A stretch of DNA of 64,000 bases from Nocardia shimofusensis NBRC 100134 (GTDB taxonomy: Bacteria; Actinomycetota; Actinomycetes; Mycobacteriales; Mycobacteriaceae), in NCBI RefSeq assembly GCF_001613125.1, contig NZ_BDBT01000006.1:186001-250000 (forward strand), written 5' to 3'. A model generated the notes under the pieces. The model was not told where the DNA came from. It did no database searches and worked only from the letters and a program-made list of their open reading frames with translations. Positions 55,826-64,000 of this stretch are shown here, one piece after another; the stretch's first letter is position 1; each line of letters begins with the position of its first letter. Both the position numbers and the translations under genes were made by a program.

Positions 55826-56428
55826 TCAGCGCAGTTTGATCACCGACATATACATCTCGAGGATCGGCCGGTAGAGGTCGTGGTCGTCGAGTTTGCTCCC
55901 GAGCACGACCGAGTCGCTGGTGTGGATGAGGACATGGGCAAAGGTCAACGGCGGGATGAGCAGGGTCCCGCCGAATCGGTCCAAGCCCTCCACGACGAAC
56001 TTGCCCAGCTCCTCGGCCACTTCCAGCCGCTTGGCGGCCACCCGCTCGCGTGCCTCGGGATTGCGGAGCAGATACAAGGTGAACTCGTAGCCCAAGGCCG
56101 CGTGCGCGGCGCCGCGGGCGCGGCTGAGCTCGCGCCAGCGTTGGGCGACCTTGTCGAGCTCGCGCGGTCCCACCTCGGTGCCCGCCAGCAGTATTTCGGC
56201 GAAATTGTCGAAGTAGCGACGCCAATGCCGGTCGCTCACCGCCAGGAAGAGGTCTTCCTTGGTGGGAAAGTGCTTGTAGATGGCGCCTTTGGTGTAACCC
56301 GCGGTATAGGCGATGTCGTCGAGAGTCGCTGCCGTGAAGCCTCTTTCGGCGAAGACCTCCTCCGCGGCGTCCAGGAGCAGCGAACGGGTGTGCTCGAGGC
56401 GCCGTTCCTTCGTCCAACGCTCAGCCAT
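55826..56428 (-). CDS. TetR-family regulator beside the mce operon
   Basis: A 200-residue TetR regulator. The HTH spans about residues 15-60 with ATLDDIAYTAGYTKGAIYKH followed by F. The ligand domain is helical with TFAHVLIHTSDSVV near the end. ATG 56428 lies 7 nt after a -10 box, so the message is leaderless. A 13-bp palindrome overlaps that -10. The gene follows mceF by about 115 bp on the same strand, so control of the mce operon as well as itself is plausible but not shown. Confidence 0.9.
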   Translation of the reverse strand: MAERWTKERRLEHTRSLLLDAAEEVFAERGFTAATLDDIAYTAGYTKGAIYKHFPTKEDLFLAVSDRHWRRYFDNFAEILLAGTEVGPRELDKVAQRWRELSRARGAAHAALGYEFTLYLLRNPEARERVAAKRLEVAEELGKFVVEGLDRFGGTLLIPPLTFAHVLIHTSDSVVLGSKLDDHDLYRPILEMYMSVIKLR

Positions 56429-56435
56429 GCTGCCA

Positions 56436-56450
56436 ACAATACGTGGTATT
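56436..56450 (-). promoter_or_regulatory. -10 box and operator of the TetR gene
   Basis: Read leftward, TATTGT (56441-56436) is followed by 7 nt and the ATG at 56428. AATAC-GTG-GTATT (56438-56450) is an inverted repeat overlapping this -10, so the regulator probably represses itself. Confidence 0.65.
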
Positions 56451-56542
56451 CAAGAACCCTCTCGCCATGCCGGATACCAGCCGGTTTCCTGAACGGTCGA
56501 CCGCACGGGATCGGGCGCGCCACCAGGCCCACGCTCGCGTTG

Positions 56543-57817
56543 TCACGGGACCGGGACGGGGGCGGAGGGACCACCGAAGGGGGTGGGGATGGTCAGCGGA
56601 CCGACAGGCACGGGGTCGGCGGTCTGGAAAGGATCACCCTGCGGCGGGCGTGGCACCGGATCATCAGGCGGGCGCGGGGCGTTGCGGGCGCCACGCGGCA
56701 GCAGGGTGGTGTCGGGATCGGCGCAGTCGGCGTGCAGGTAGGGCTGGGCGTAGTCGGGGACCGAACCGGGGCGTCGTGGCGTGTTGTAGTCGCAGGCGTA
56801 GCGAGGGTAGATGCTCGCCAGTGCCCAGACGCCGCCGTCGTGGAACGCCGAGGCCACGGCGTCGAGCGCCGATCCGGCCCGCTGCTGGGGAAAGAAGAAC
56901 TCGGTGAGCGCGGGGATCCGGGAGTAGGCGACTTGGGAGACGGTGAGCAGGTTGCCCAGCAACTGGACCATCGTCGGTGAGTTCTCGGCGATGACGGCTT
57001 CTAGCGCCGACAGCATCGGCGGTGTCTGTGTGACCAGTTGCTCGTAGCCGCCGGTCATCGCGGACATGCCGCCGAGAGTGGCCGAAAGATCGGCCGCCGT
57101 GGATCGCAGAATCGGCGCCCCGTCGCTCAGGACGCCCAGCACCACTCTGCTGTTGTGGAGCAGGCTCACCGTCTGCGGCAGCACGGCGTCCAGCGTGGAG
57201 ATCAGGAAGGTGCCGCCGTCGATGATCGCGGCCAGTTTGTCGGGACCGGCATGGCCGACCCCCAGTTCCCGAGATATCGCCGCGAGCTGGGCGGGATCGA
57301 TCTGGGCAAGTGTGGCGCCGAGGCTTTCGAGCATGTCCGACAGCGGGACCGGGGTCGCGGTGCGGTCGACGGTGACGACATCACCGTCGGTGAGATAGGG
57401 GCCGCCATCGGTGGCGGGCAGGAAGTCCAGGTATTGCTCGCCCGCCGCGGACAGGCTCGCGACATGGACCTGACCGGAGGCGGGAATCCGGACCTGTTCG
57501 CCGATGGCGGCGACGGCGATCACCTTCTCACCGGCGACGTCGACGGCCTCGACGCGTCCGACGCGGACCCCGCGCACAGTGACGTCCTGGCCGGGAAGGA
57601 GTCCGCCGGATCGGTCCAGCTCGACGCGCACGCGATACGAGTTCTCGAGCGGAGTGATGCCGAGAGTGCCGAACAACAGAGAGCCGCTGCCGACCGCGAG
57701 GATGGCGAGCAGGCCGAGCAGCGACACCGCGAGCCGGTACCGGTGCGCGCGGCGGACGGCGCCGACCAGCACACGGGCGGGCGGCTCCCAGAGACTGCGG
57801 CGAGGTGAGCTGGTCAT
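56543..57817 (-). CDS. mceF: MCE family protein, MceF position
   Basis: A 424-residue Mce protein, sixth of the operon. A membrane helix at about residues 30-50 precedes the MCE domain (YRVRVELDRSGGLLPGQDVT, then VRGVRVGRVEAVDV), a helical tunnel-forming region, and a Pro-rich tail (PRPPDDPVPRPPQGDP). With the other Mce subunits it forms a lipid-conducting complex across the periplasm. The start overlaps the mceE stop by 4 bp. Confidence 0.92.
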   Translation of the reverse strand: MTSSPRRSLWEPPARVLVGAVRRAHRYRLAVSLLGLLAILAVGSGSLLFGTLGITPLENSYRVRVELDRSGGLLPGQDVTVRGVRVGRVEAVDVAGEKVIAVAAIGEQVRIPASGQVHVASLSAAGEQYLDFLPATDGGPYLTDGDVVTVDRTATPVPLSDMLESLGATLAQIDPAQLAAISRELGVGHAGPDKLAAIIDGGTFLISTLDAVLPQTVSLLHNSRVVLGVLSDGAPILRSTAADLSATLGGMSAMTGGYEQLVTQTPPMLSALEAVIAENSPTMVQLLGNLLTVSQVAYSRIPALTEFFFPQQRAGSALDAVASAFHDGGVWALASIYPRYACDYNTPRRPGSVPDYAQPYLHADCADPDTTLLPRGARNAPRPPDDPVPRPPQGDPFQTADPVPVGPLTIPTPFGGPSAPVPVP

Positions 57818-58935
57818 CGCGGCGTGCCTCCCAGACGGTCGCCCAAGCGGGTGAGCATGTGCTGTAGCGAGCCCACGAAAGCCGTCCAGTCCGTCGCGTC
57901 GGGCAGCCTGCCGCCGAGCGTGCCGGGGAATCCGGGGTCCGGGACGGCGCCGACAGCCACCTGTGCGACATCGACGTCGACGTGTCCGTTGGGACCGCTG
58001 ATCATCTTCAGGACGATCGACAGCATGCTGTTGAGCTCGTCGAGGTCGGCTTCGGGATTGACGGCCGCGGCGCCGAGACCGGCGGCGAGCCGGTCGAGGT
58101 CGGCGGCCATGCTCGTCTGATTGGTGCCTTGAATACTGGGGAACCGTGCGAGCTGTGCGGTGACGGTGTGGATGCGGTCGACGAGGGTCGCGAAGGAGTC
58201 GGTGTTCTCGGCCAGAACCTGCATGGCGGGTCCGGCGGCGGCGACCGTGTCGGCGATTCCGGTGCGTTGTGCGGCGATGGTGGCGGTGAGGTCGGTGGCC
58301 GAGTGCAGGACCTCGGCGATCTGTTCGGATCGGGCGGCGAGCGTGCCCAGCAACGTCCGCGTCTGCTCGAGCAGCACCGCGAGTCGCTCGCCGCGACCAC
58401 CGACGTGCTCGCCGAGTGCGGAAATCACCTCGGTGAGTGCGGAGATGGTGCCTCCACTCACCAGAAGCGATGCGCGAGTAAGCATTTCCTCGATGGTGCT
58501 GGCGGCCGAGGTCGACTCCAACGGAATCGCGCTGCCATCATCGAGCATCGCGGTCGCCGGGTCCGCGGCGGCGGGCGGGTTCATCGCGACGAACACATCG
58601 CCCATCGGCGTGGCCGACCTCAGCTCCGCGGACGTGCCGACGGGCAGGCGCACGGCCGCCGTGATGCGCAGCGTCACCACGGCGGTGTAGTCGCGCGCGG
58701 TCATGGAGTCGACTCGGCCGATGTCGGCGCCGTTGAGTTTCACCTTCGCCTCGGCCGGCAGATTGAGGGCATTGGCGAATGTCGCTGTCAGGGTGTAGGT
58801 CTCGCCACTGAGCTCTGGGGCAGGCAGCGGCAACCGGTCCAGGCCGGCGGCGCAGCCGGTGAGCGACACAGCGAGTGCGGCGGTGACGACGGTCATGCGA
58901 AACGGGCGCACCGACGGTGACAGTGGCGGCGTCAT
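57814..58935 (-). CDS. mceE: MCE family lipoprotein, MceE position
   Basis: A 373-residue Mce lipoprotein. The signal peptide ends in LAVSLTGC (lipobox Cys near 28). The MCE domain follows with YTLTATFANALNLPAEAKVK and LNGADIGRVDSM. MceE-type subunits (LprK in mycobacteria) are the usual lipid-anchored member. Starts and stops overlap both neighbours by 4 bp. Confidence 0.92.
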   Translation of the reverse strand: MTPPLSPSVRPFRMTVVTAALAVSLTGCAAGLDRLPLPAPELSGETYTLTATFANALNLPAEAKVKLNGADIGRVDSMTARDYTAVVTLRITAAVRLPVGTSAELRSATPMGDVFVAMNPPAAADPATAMLDDGSAIPLESTSAASTIEEMLTRASLLVSGGTISALTEVISALGEHVGGRGERLAVLLEQTRTLLGTLAARSEQIAEVLHSATDLTATIAAQRTGIADTVAAAGPAMQVLAENTDSFATLVDRIHTVTAQLARFPSIQGTNQTSMAADLDRLAAGLGAAAVNPEADLDELNSMLSIVLKMISGPNGHVDVDVAQVAVGAVPDPGFPGTLGGRLPDATDWTAFVGSLQHMLTRLGDRLGGTPR

Positions 58936-60035
58936 CGGCTGTGCACTTCCGCGAGTCCGGTCAGGATGGCGGTGATGCCGAAATCCGGTCCCATGTCCCG
59001 CAAGGTGCCGGTGGCGCAGCCCAGATCGGTCAACTGCAACAGATTGCAGATCTCCTTGATCATCTGGCCGTCGAGCAGGACCCGGTTCAGATCGACGCCC
59101 GCGCGCAACGCGCCGACATCGTGATCGATGGCGTTGTAGGCGTTGTCGGTGACCAGTGGGAAGACATCGAGGAATTCGGCGAGGTTGTAGTCGTAGGCGG
59201 CCAGCGATTCCGCCAGCGTGTCGGTGTCGCGGGCCAGAGCAGCGATGGTGCCCTGGTGGCGACGCAGGAGGTCGGCGACCTGGGAGATGATCCGGTTCAG
59301 CGCGGCGCCGGTCGATCCGGTGCCCAGGTGCTGCTCGGCCAGGAAATCGCTGAGCATCGCTACCCCGGAGCCGAATTCACGAAGCGTCGACTCGTTGCGT
59401 GCGGCGGCGGCGGTCATCGAGTCGAGGTTGGTGACGACGGTGGTGATGGCGTCGCGGGTGGCGGCGCCGTTGTCGGTTCCCTGTTCCAGTGCTCGTGCGA
59501 GCTCGCCGAGTGCGGAGCGGATCTCGGCGCCGTTGCCCGCGGTCCCCGCGGTGCCCAGGTCCATCAGGTCGGCGATCGGGCCCGAACCGTTGCCGTCGCC
59601 GCCCAGCGCGGTGGTCAGCTGCTGCGTCATCGCCAGCAGTGCGTCGAATTCGACCGGGGTCTTGGTTCGGGTGGTGTCCAGGACGGCGCCGTCGGGCAGG
59701 GTGGGCCCGCCTCGGTAGACCGGTGTCAGTTCGATGTGGCGGTCGGTGAGAACGGAGTCGGAGATCGTGACCGCCCGCACATCGGCGGGCAGCCGGATTC
59801 CGTCGTCGATGCTCATCTCGACTTCGACGTCGGTGCCGTGAGCGTCGATGCGCGTGATGCGGCCGACGCGCATACCCAGCACCGAGACCGGGTTGCCCTC
59901 GTAGAGGCCGTTGGCGTTGGCGAAATGGGCGGTGACGGTGGTGTTCTCGCCGCCTGCGCCGATCGAGCAGCCGACCGAACAGGCGGCGGTGAGTGCGACG
60001 ACGGCGAGTTTCAGGGTCGAGAAGAGAACACTCAT
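58932..60035 (-). CDS. mceD: MCE family protein, MceD position
   Basis: A 367-residue Mce protein. ATG 60035 overlaps the mceC stop by 4 bp. The N-terminal segment LKLAVVALTAACSVGCSIGA could be a lipobox-containing signal, unusual for the D position, where a plain membrane anchor is common; if processed, this operon has two lipoprotein subunits. The MCE domain reads TAHFANANGLYEGNPVSVLG then MRVGRITRI. A long helical region follows. Confidence 0.9.
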   Translation of the reverse strand: MSVLFSTLKLAVVALTAACSVGCSIGAGGENTTVTAHFANANGLYEGNPVSVLGMRVGRITRIDAHGTDVEVEMSIDDGIRLPADVRAVTISDSVLTDRHIELTPVYRGGPTLPDGAVLDTTRTKTPVEFDALLAMTQQLTTALGGDGNGSGPIADLMDLGTAGTAGNGAEIRSALGELARALEQGTDNGAATRDAITTVVTNLDSMTAAAARNESTLREFGSGVAMLSDFLAEQHLGTGSTGAALNRIISQVADLLRRHQGTIAALARDTDTLAESLAAYDYNLAEFLDVFPLVTDNAYNAIDHDVGALRAGVDLNRVLLDGQMIKEICNLLQLTDLGCATGTLRDMGPDFGITAILTGLAEVHSR

Positions 60036-61117
60036 CGGCAGTCCTGGAGGTAGGGGGCTTGTCCTGCGGTGACGGCGGCGGCGCTGATGGCGCACATCCA
60101 GGAGTCGAAGAACGCGCCGTCGGGGATATTGGCGTTCAGTTCCGCGCCGGTGCCGGTGGCGTTGGCGAACAGGCGCCACGGGACCGGCAGGATCTGCAGG
60201 ATGTTGCGCAGCAGGTCGTCGTGCCCGGCGATCATCGCGGTCATCTCGTGCAGGTCGGCGAGCAGTTGGTCGATCTCGTCGTGCTCGCCGACGACGATCG
60301 GCTCCAACTGCCGGACCAAGGAGGTGACGGCCTCCAGCAGCCGGCGCAGCGAGTCCTGGCGGGCGTCGATCTGCTGGAGCAGGGTGCGGCCCTGGCCGAT
60401 CACCGCCGCGAGATCGGTCTGCTGGTCGCGCAGGACGGTGGTGACCTGGCCGGTGCTGGTGAGCAGCGCGCCGATCTGGTCGCGACGCTGCGCGATGACC
60501 GTCGACAGGGATCGGACGTCGCGCAGGACGCCGGGGATGAGCGCGGGCGTGCCGTCGAGCCCGCGTGAGAGCGCGGTCATCGATTCGGCGATCCGGTCGG
60601 CGTCGATCTGGTCGAACGTGCTCGTGACGTCCTGCAGTGCGGTCTCGAGGTCGTAGGGCACCGTGGTCTGCGACAGGGGGATCCGGTTGCCGGGAAGCTC
60701 GCCGACTCCGGTGGAGCGCAGTTCGACGTAGCGGGAGCCGAGCAGGGTGGTGAGTTCGATCGCGGCCTGTGTGTCGGCGCCGAGGGTGATCTCGTCGTTG
60801 TCGATCTTCATGGTGACCTCGACGCGGTCGCCGGCCAGTCGTGTGCCGGTCACCGTGCCCACGGGGATGCCTGCCCAGGTCACCGCGTCGCCCGCGCCGA
60901 TTCCGGCGGCCTGGGCGAATTCGGCGTGGTAGGTCCGTGAGCCCAGGTGCAGCGAGTTGATCCCGATCGTCGCGACCAGCACCAGCACCAGCACGATGAC
61001 GGCGGTGAGTCCCAGGCGCAGGGATGTATCGATATCGGTTGCCGCAGAATCTGTTTCACGTCGCGGCAGCAGCCGGGTGAGAGTGCGTGGTCGCCGGTGC
61101 ATCGTCGTCATCTGCAT
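60032..61117 (-). CDS. mceC: MCE family protein, MceC position
   Basis: A 361-residue Mce protein. A basic head (MHRRPRTLTRLLPRRE) precedes a membrane helix (LGLTAVIVLVLVLVATIGIN) at about residues 35-55, then the MCE domain with FAQAAGIGAGDAVTWAGIPV and GTVTGTRL. The start at ATG 61117 overlaps mceB by 10 bp; ATG 61111 would reduce this to 4 bp and is equally likely. Confidence 0.9.
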   Translation of the reverse strand: MQMTTMHRRPRTLTRLLPRRETDSAATDIDTSLRLGLTAVIVLVLVLVATIGINSLHLGSRTYHAEFAQAAGIGAGDAVTWAGIPVGTVTGTRLAGDRVEVTMKIDNDEITLGADTQAAIELTTLLGSRYVELRSTGVGELPGNRIPLSQTTVPYDLETALQDVTSTFDQIDADRIAESMTALSRGLDGTPALIPGVLRDVRSLSTVIAQRRDQIGALLTSTGQVTTVLRDQQTDLAAVIGQGRTLLQQIDARQDSLRRLLEAVTSLVRQLEPIVVGEHDEIDQLLADLHEMTAMIAGHDDLLRNILQILPVPWRLFANATGTGAELNANIPDGAFFDSWMCAISAAAVTAGQAPYLQDCR

Positions 61118-62145
61118 ATCGCCGAGTTCTGGGGTCGATGGGTGGGTGAGGAGACGCCCAGGACCTGCGAGATCACGGGATCGACTCCGGGGACGAGGCT
61201 GAATCCGATGTCGCAGACGTAGGCGTTGACCCAGGCGCCGCTGTCCACGGCCCGGGTCATGGCCTGTAGCACCAGCGGGATGTTGAATCCGAGGAAAGCG
61301 AAACGATCGCGGCCCTCGACGAAGTGGTGGGCGAATCCGGGTTCCCGGGCGATGAAGTCGGTCAGCGACGGGGCGGCGCCCGACACTGTGGCCGCGGCAT
61401 CGGACACAACCGTCGCGATCCGGGAGGTCTGGTCGATCAGCAGATCACGGCGCGCTTCGAGGCCGTCGAAGATCTTGCGTGTCTGCTCGATCGTCGTCTG
61501 CATCGCGCCGCTCTGCCCGGCGAGTGTGGTCATGACCGCCGCGAGATTGTCGATGAGTGCGCCCAGTATCCGGTCGGATCCGTCGAAGGTCTGCGCCAGC
61601 GTCGCGGTCTGGCTGATCAAGGCGGCGACCGCGCCGTCGTCGCCTTGCAGGGCTCGGATCAGCGCGGCGGTCAGATCGTCGACGTCGCGGGGATCGAGCG
61701 TGCTGAACAGCGGCTGGAATCCGTCGAGCAGGCCGGACAGATCGAAGGAGGGGCGGGTGCGCTCCAGCGGGATCTGCGTGCCCGGTGCCAGGGGCGCGGG
61801 ATCGCCGGTCTCGGACAGGCTCAGTCCGAGATAGCGTTGCCCGATCAGATTCTGGTAGGTCACCGAGGCCACGGTGTTGCCGTGGACGACCTGGTTTCGG
61901 TCGAGCCGGAAGGTGACCTCGGCGTGCGGTCCGTGGACGTCGATGGCATCGACCCGGCCCACCCGCACCCCGGCGACCCGGACGTCATCGCCCACCCGCA
62001 GTCCGGAGACATCGGTGAACACCGCGGAATAGGTGTGGGTGACGACCGTGACGTCGCGTTCCAAGGTCACATGGACCATCCAGGTCAGCAGACCGGCGAC
62101 GAGCAGGAAGACGATCAGGACGGCGAGGTCGGGCTTGTGTTTCAT
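61108..62145 (-). CDS. mceB: MCE family protein, MceB position
   Basis: A 345-residue Mce protein with an N-terminal membrane helix (LAVLIVFLLVAGLLTWMV) and an MCE domain (YSAVFTDVSGLRVGDDVRVA, then GVRVGRVDAIDV). The C-terminal SLVPGVDPVISQVLG region, with a late cysteine pair, is typical for the B position. ATG 62145 overlaps the mceA stop by 4 bp. Confidence 0.92.
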   Translation of the reverse strand: MKHKPDLAVLIVFLLVAGLLTWMVHVTLERDVTVVTHTYSAVFTDVSGLRVGDDVRVAGVRVGRVDAIDVHGPHAEVTFRLDRNQVVHGNTVASVTYQNLIGQRYLGLSLSETGDPAPLAPGTQIPLERTRPSFDLSGLLDGFQPLFSTLDPRDVDDLTAALIRALQGDDGAVAALISQTATLAQTFDGSDRILGALIDNLAAVMTTLAGQSGAMQTTIEQTRKIFDGLEARRDLLIDQTSRIATVVSDAAATVSGAAPSLTDFIAREPGFAHHFVEGRDRFAFLGFNIPLVLQAMTRAVDSGAWVNAYVCDIGFSLVPGVDPVISQVLGVSSPTHRPQNSAICR

Positions 62146-63431
62146 CGCGGGGCTCCCGGTTCCGGCGGCGTGGGCGATGTCGTCGGGGCGGCGCCCTGGA
62201 CGCCGGGGTCGGTGGGTGGATGTGCGAAGCCGAACAGTTCGGCGATCCCGGCGAATTCGGTGGGCAGGCCGAACTGTTCGCCGAGGCGTCGGCGTTGCTC
62301 GGGTGTGCCGGCCGGCACGTCGAGGCTGTCGATGACCGAAGGCTCGGCGGCGGGACCGTTGTGGCAGCTCGCCCCGGCCAGTTCGCCGTAGCGGGGGCAG
62401 TCGGTGCGGGTGTACTGCTTGTGGGGGGTGAGTTCGACGATGATTCGCGCTGTGCCGCTCTGGCTTTCGGCGTTCCAGAACTCGGTGTTGAATATCCGGG
62501 CCACGCGGGTCTGCGAGGTCGTCATCTGGACGAAGTTGTCGCTGCCCGCGGCGAGAATCCGCAGAACCGGCCCCAATCGGGCGGTGAGGTCGATGACGGA
62601 ATCGGCTCGGTTGGTCAGCGCTGTGCCGACGGTCGTGGTGGTGGTGATGCCGCCGGTCAGCAATCGCGTCAACTGGAGCCGTTGCTCGGCCACGCCGCGC
62701 AGGGGGACGACCGCGTCGTGCAGCGCGGCCAGCAAGTCGGGTGCGGACTGCTGTAGCCCGTGCACTGCCTGCGCGAGTTCGACGAGCACCGAGGCGCCGT
62801 CGCCGGGATTCGCCTGCTCGTTGTAGGTGCGCACGATCCGCTCGAGCTGGGTCGCGGCTCGCCGCGCGTCCTCGCCACGGCCGCGGGTGGCTCGCTCGAT
62901 GGTCTCGAGGATGCCGACGGTGGGATCGGAGTCCGGTCGCCCCACGGCGGCGACGATGCGGTTCAGAGCGGTCAGCGAGGTCTGCAGTTTCACCCCTGCG
63001 TCGCTGTGGTCCTCGGGGATCGACGCGCCTGCCGCGATGGCGGCTCCCGGACCGTTGTCCATGAGCTGGATCGACGGGACCGCGAACACATTGCTCGGGA
63101 CCACACGCGCGGTCACGGTCGCCGGAATCCCGGCGGCGTGCTCGGGGATCAGATCGATACGCACGATGTTGGGCCTGCCGTCGGTGGCGGGGACGACCTC
63201 GCGGACGCTGCCGACCAGCACGCCGCGGTATTTCACATCGGACTTGGTGGGCAGTCCGTCCCCGACGTCGACCAGTGCGGCGGTCACCTCGACGGTGGGT
63301 GTGAACACTCCTTCGGAGCGGGCGATCATCGCCGCGGCGGCCGTGGTGATCACGACGAGCGCGATCACGCCACGCACGAACAAGCCGAGAGTGGTCAGAT
63401 TCCTGTCGTCGGATTCGAACAGTATCGACAT
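62142..63431 (-). CDS. mceA: MCE family protein, MceA position
   Basis: A 429-residue Mce protein, first of the six. A membrane helix at about residues 18-38 is followed by the MCE domain (VTAALVDVGDGLPTKSDVKY, then RGVLVGSVREVV), helical segments and a Pro/Thr-rich tail. It starts 4 bp after the yrbE stop. A late cysteine pair (TDCPRYGELAGASC) is present, as in other MceA proteins. Confidence 0.92.
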   Translation of the reverse strand: MSILFESDDRNLTTLGLFVRGVIALVVITTAAAAMIARSEGVFTPTVEVTAALVDVGDGLPTKSDVKYRGVLVGSVREVVPATDGRPNIVRIDLIPEHAAGIPATVTARVVPSNVFAVPSIQLMDNGPGAAIAAGASIPEDHSDAGVKLQTSLTALNRIVAAVGRPDSDPTVGILETIERATRGRGEDARRAATQLERIVRTYNEQANPGDGASVLVELAQAVHGLQQSAPDLLAALHDAVVPLRGVAEQRLQLTRLLTGGITTTTTVGTALTNRADSVIDLTARLGPVLRILAAGSDNFVQMTTSQTRVARIFNTEFWNAESQSGTARIIVELTPHKQYTRTDCPRYGELAGASCHNGPAAEPSVIDSLDVPAGTPEQRRRLGEQFGLPTEFAGIAELFGFAHPPTDPGVQGAAPTTSPTPPEPGAPR

Positions 63432-63435
63432 CGCG

Positions 63436-64000
63436 CTACCCGCTGATCCTGGAACCGGCGTCGAAACCCCACAGCGCCAACGTCATCAGCAGATTCACCG
63501 AGATCATCACCGTGATGCTCGCGCGCATCGCACGCCCGGCCGCGATGCCGACTCCCTGCGGTCCGCCGCTGGCGTAATAGCCGTAGTAGCACTGGATGGT
63601 GGTGGTGACGATGACGAATACGATCGCTTTCAGCAGCGCGTAGGCGATGTCGTTGCCGCTGAGCACCAGATCGAAATAGTGATCGTAGGTGCCGGAGGAT
63701 TGACCGCCCGCCACCCCGACGAAGACCTTCACCGCGAGGTAGCCGGCGGCGAGTCCGGCGAGGAACAACGGGATGACCGCGACGACCGAGGCGATCAGTC
63801 GTGTGGTGACCAGGAACGGGATCGGGCGGATCGCGAGGGAATCGAGGGCATCGATCTCTTCGGAGATCCGCATCGCGCCCAGCTGCGCGGTGAACCGGCA
63901 TCCCGCTTGGGCGGCGAACGCGATGGAGGCCATGATCGGGGCCAGCTCGCGGGTCGCGGCGGTGGCGGCGATCATCCCGGTCGCAGGCTCCATGCCCAGC
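63436..64000 (-). CDS. MlaE/YrbE-family permease, truncated by window edge
   Basis: About 188 C-terminal residues of an MlaE-type permease; the start lies right of the window. The conserved coupling segment is AAQAGCRFTAQLGAMRISEE followed by IDALDSLAI, and the C-terminal helices end in LALWGFDAGSRISG. It stands directly before mceA, so it is the second yrbE gene (YrbEB) of a standard mce operon. It forms the inner-membrane channel of the lipid importer with an MceG/MlaF-type ATPase encoded elsewhere. Confidence 0.93.
   Translation of the reverse strand, partial: LGMEPATGMIAATAATRELAPIMASIAFAAQAGCRFTAQLGAMRISEEIDALDSLAIRPIPFLVTTRLIASVVAVIPLFLAGLAAGYLAVKVFVGVAGGQSSGTYDHYFDLVLSGNDIAYALLKAIVFVIVTTTIQCYYGYYASGGPQGVGIAAGRAMRASITVMISVNLLMTLALWGFDAGSRISG

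Overview
The window comes from a high-GC actinobacterium, most likely Nocardia or a close relative in the Mycobacteriales. The reasons are an Mce operon, MmpL-type RND proteins, the mycothiol ligase MshC, an MTB12-like lipoprotein, a rifampicin monooxygenase of the Nocardia Rox type, and several genes whose -10 box sits 7 nt before the start codon (leaderless). From memory, the block mshC, SCO1664-like, DUF3090, phosphatase, uppP, lppL-like, pyrD, PEBP and M20 peptidase follows the order of the M. tuberculosis Rv2130c-Rv2141c region, opened here by insertions. No rRNA, tRNA, CRISPR array or insertion sequence was seen.

Layout. 0-5 kb: end of a molybdopterin oxidoreductase, two TetR regulators, two crotonases, a LigD-type DNA ligase domain protein and a zincin-like membrane protein. 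5-10 kb: a metal P-type ATPase fused to a hemerythrin domain, then NhaA and a membrane-anchored universal stress protein, with remnants of a crotonase gene and of dnaN between them. 10-15 kb: a leftward metal/sulfur-stress region (small Cys-rich protein, MmpL, CsoR/CstR-like repressor, DUF2892, DUF302, TauE/SafE exporter) with five copies of one 16-bp operator. 15-19 kb: dienelactone hydrolase and a molybdate operon (HTH-Mop regulator, modA, modB, modC). 19-31 kb: deazaflavin-dependent nitroreductase, MBL-fold hydrolase, the mshC-uppP block, an aldo/keto reductase homologue lacking catalytic residues, a heme importer hmuTUV and a degenerate Nudix protein. 31-42 kb: an MmpL operon with an MTB12-like lipoprotein, lppL-like gene, DUF5703, pyrD, a PfkB-like fusion, an acyl-CoA synthetase, PEBP and an M20 peptidase.

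42.7-53.6 kb holds the most interesting unit: a cytochrome P450 divergent from a GNAT, one complete reducing type I PKS module (KS-AT-DH-ER-KR-ACP, no thioesterase) and an alpha-oxoamine synthase, the last three joined by 4-bp overlaps. A 10-bp-arm inverted repeat lies between the divergent units. The architecture predicts an ACP-bound reduced acyl chain released by decarboxylative condensation with an amino acid, giving a sphingoid-like 2-amino-ketone lipid, possibly N-acylated and hydroxylated.

53.6-64 kb: a Rox-type rifampicin monooxygenase preceded by a 19-bp inverted repeat resembling the rifamycin-associated element, a small unknown gene, a TetR regulator with its own operator, and a leftward mce operon (end of yrbE, then mceA to mceF) that runs off the right edge.
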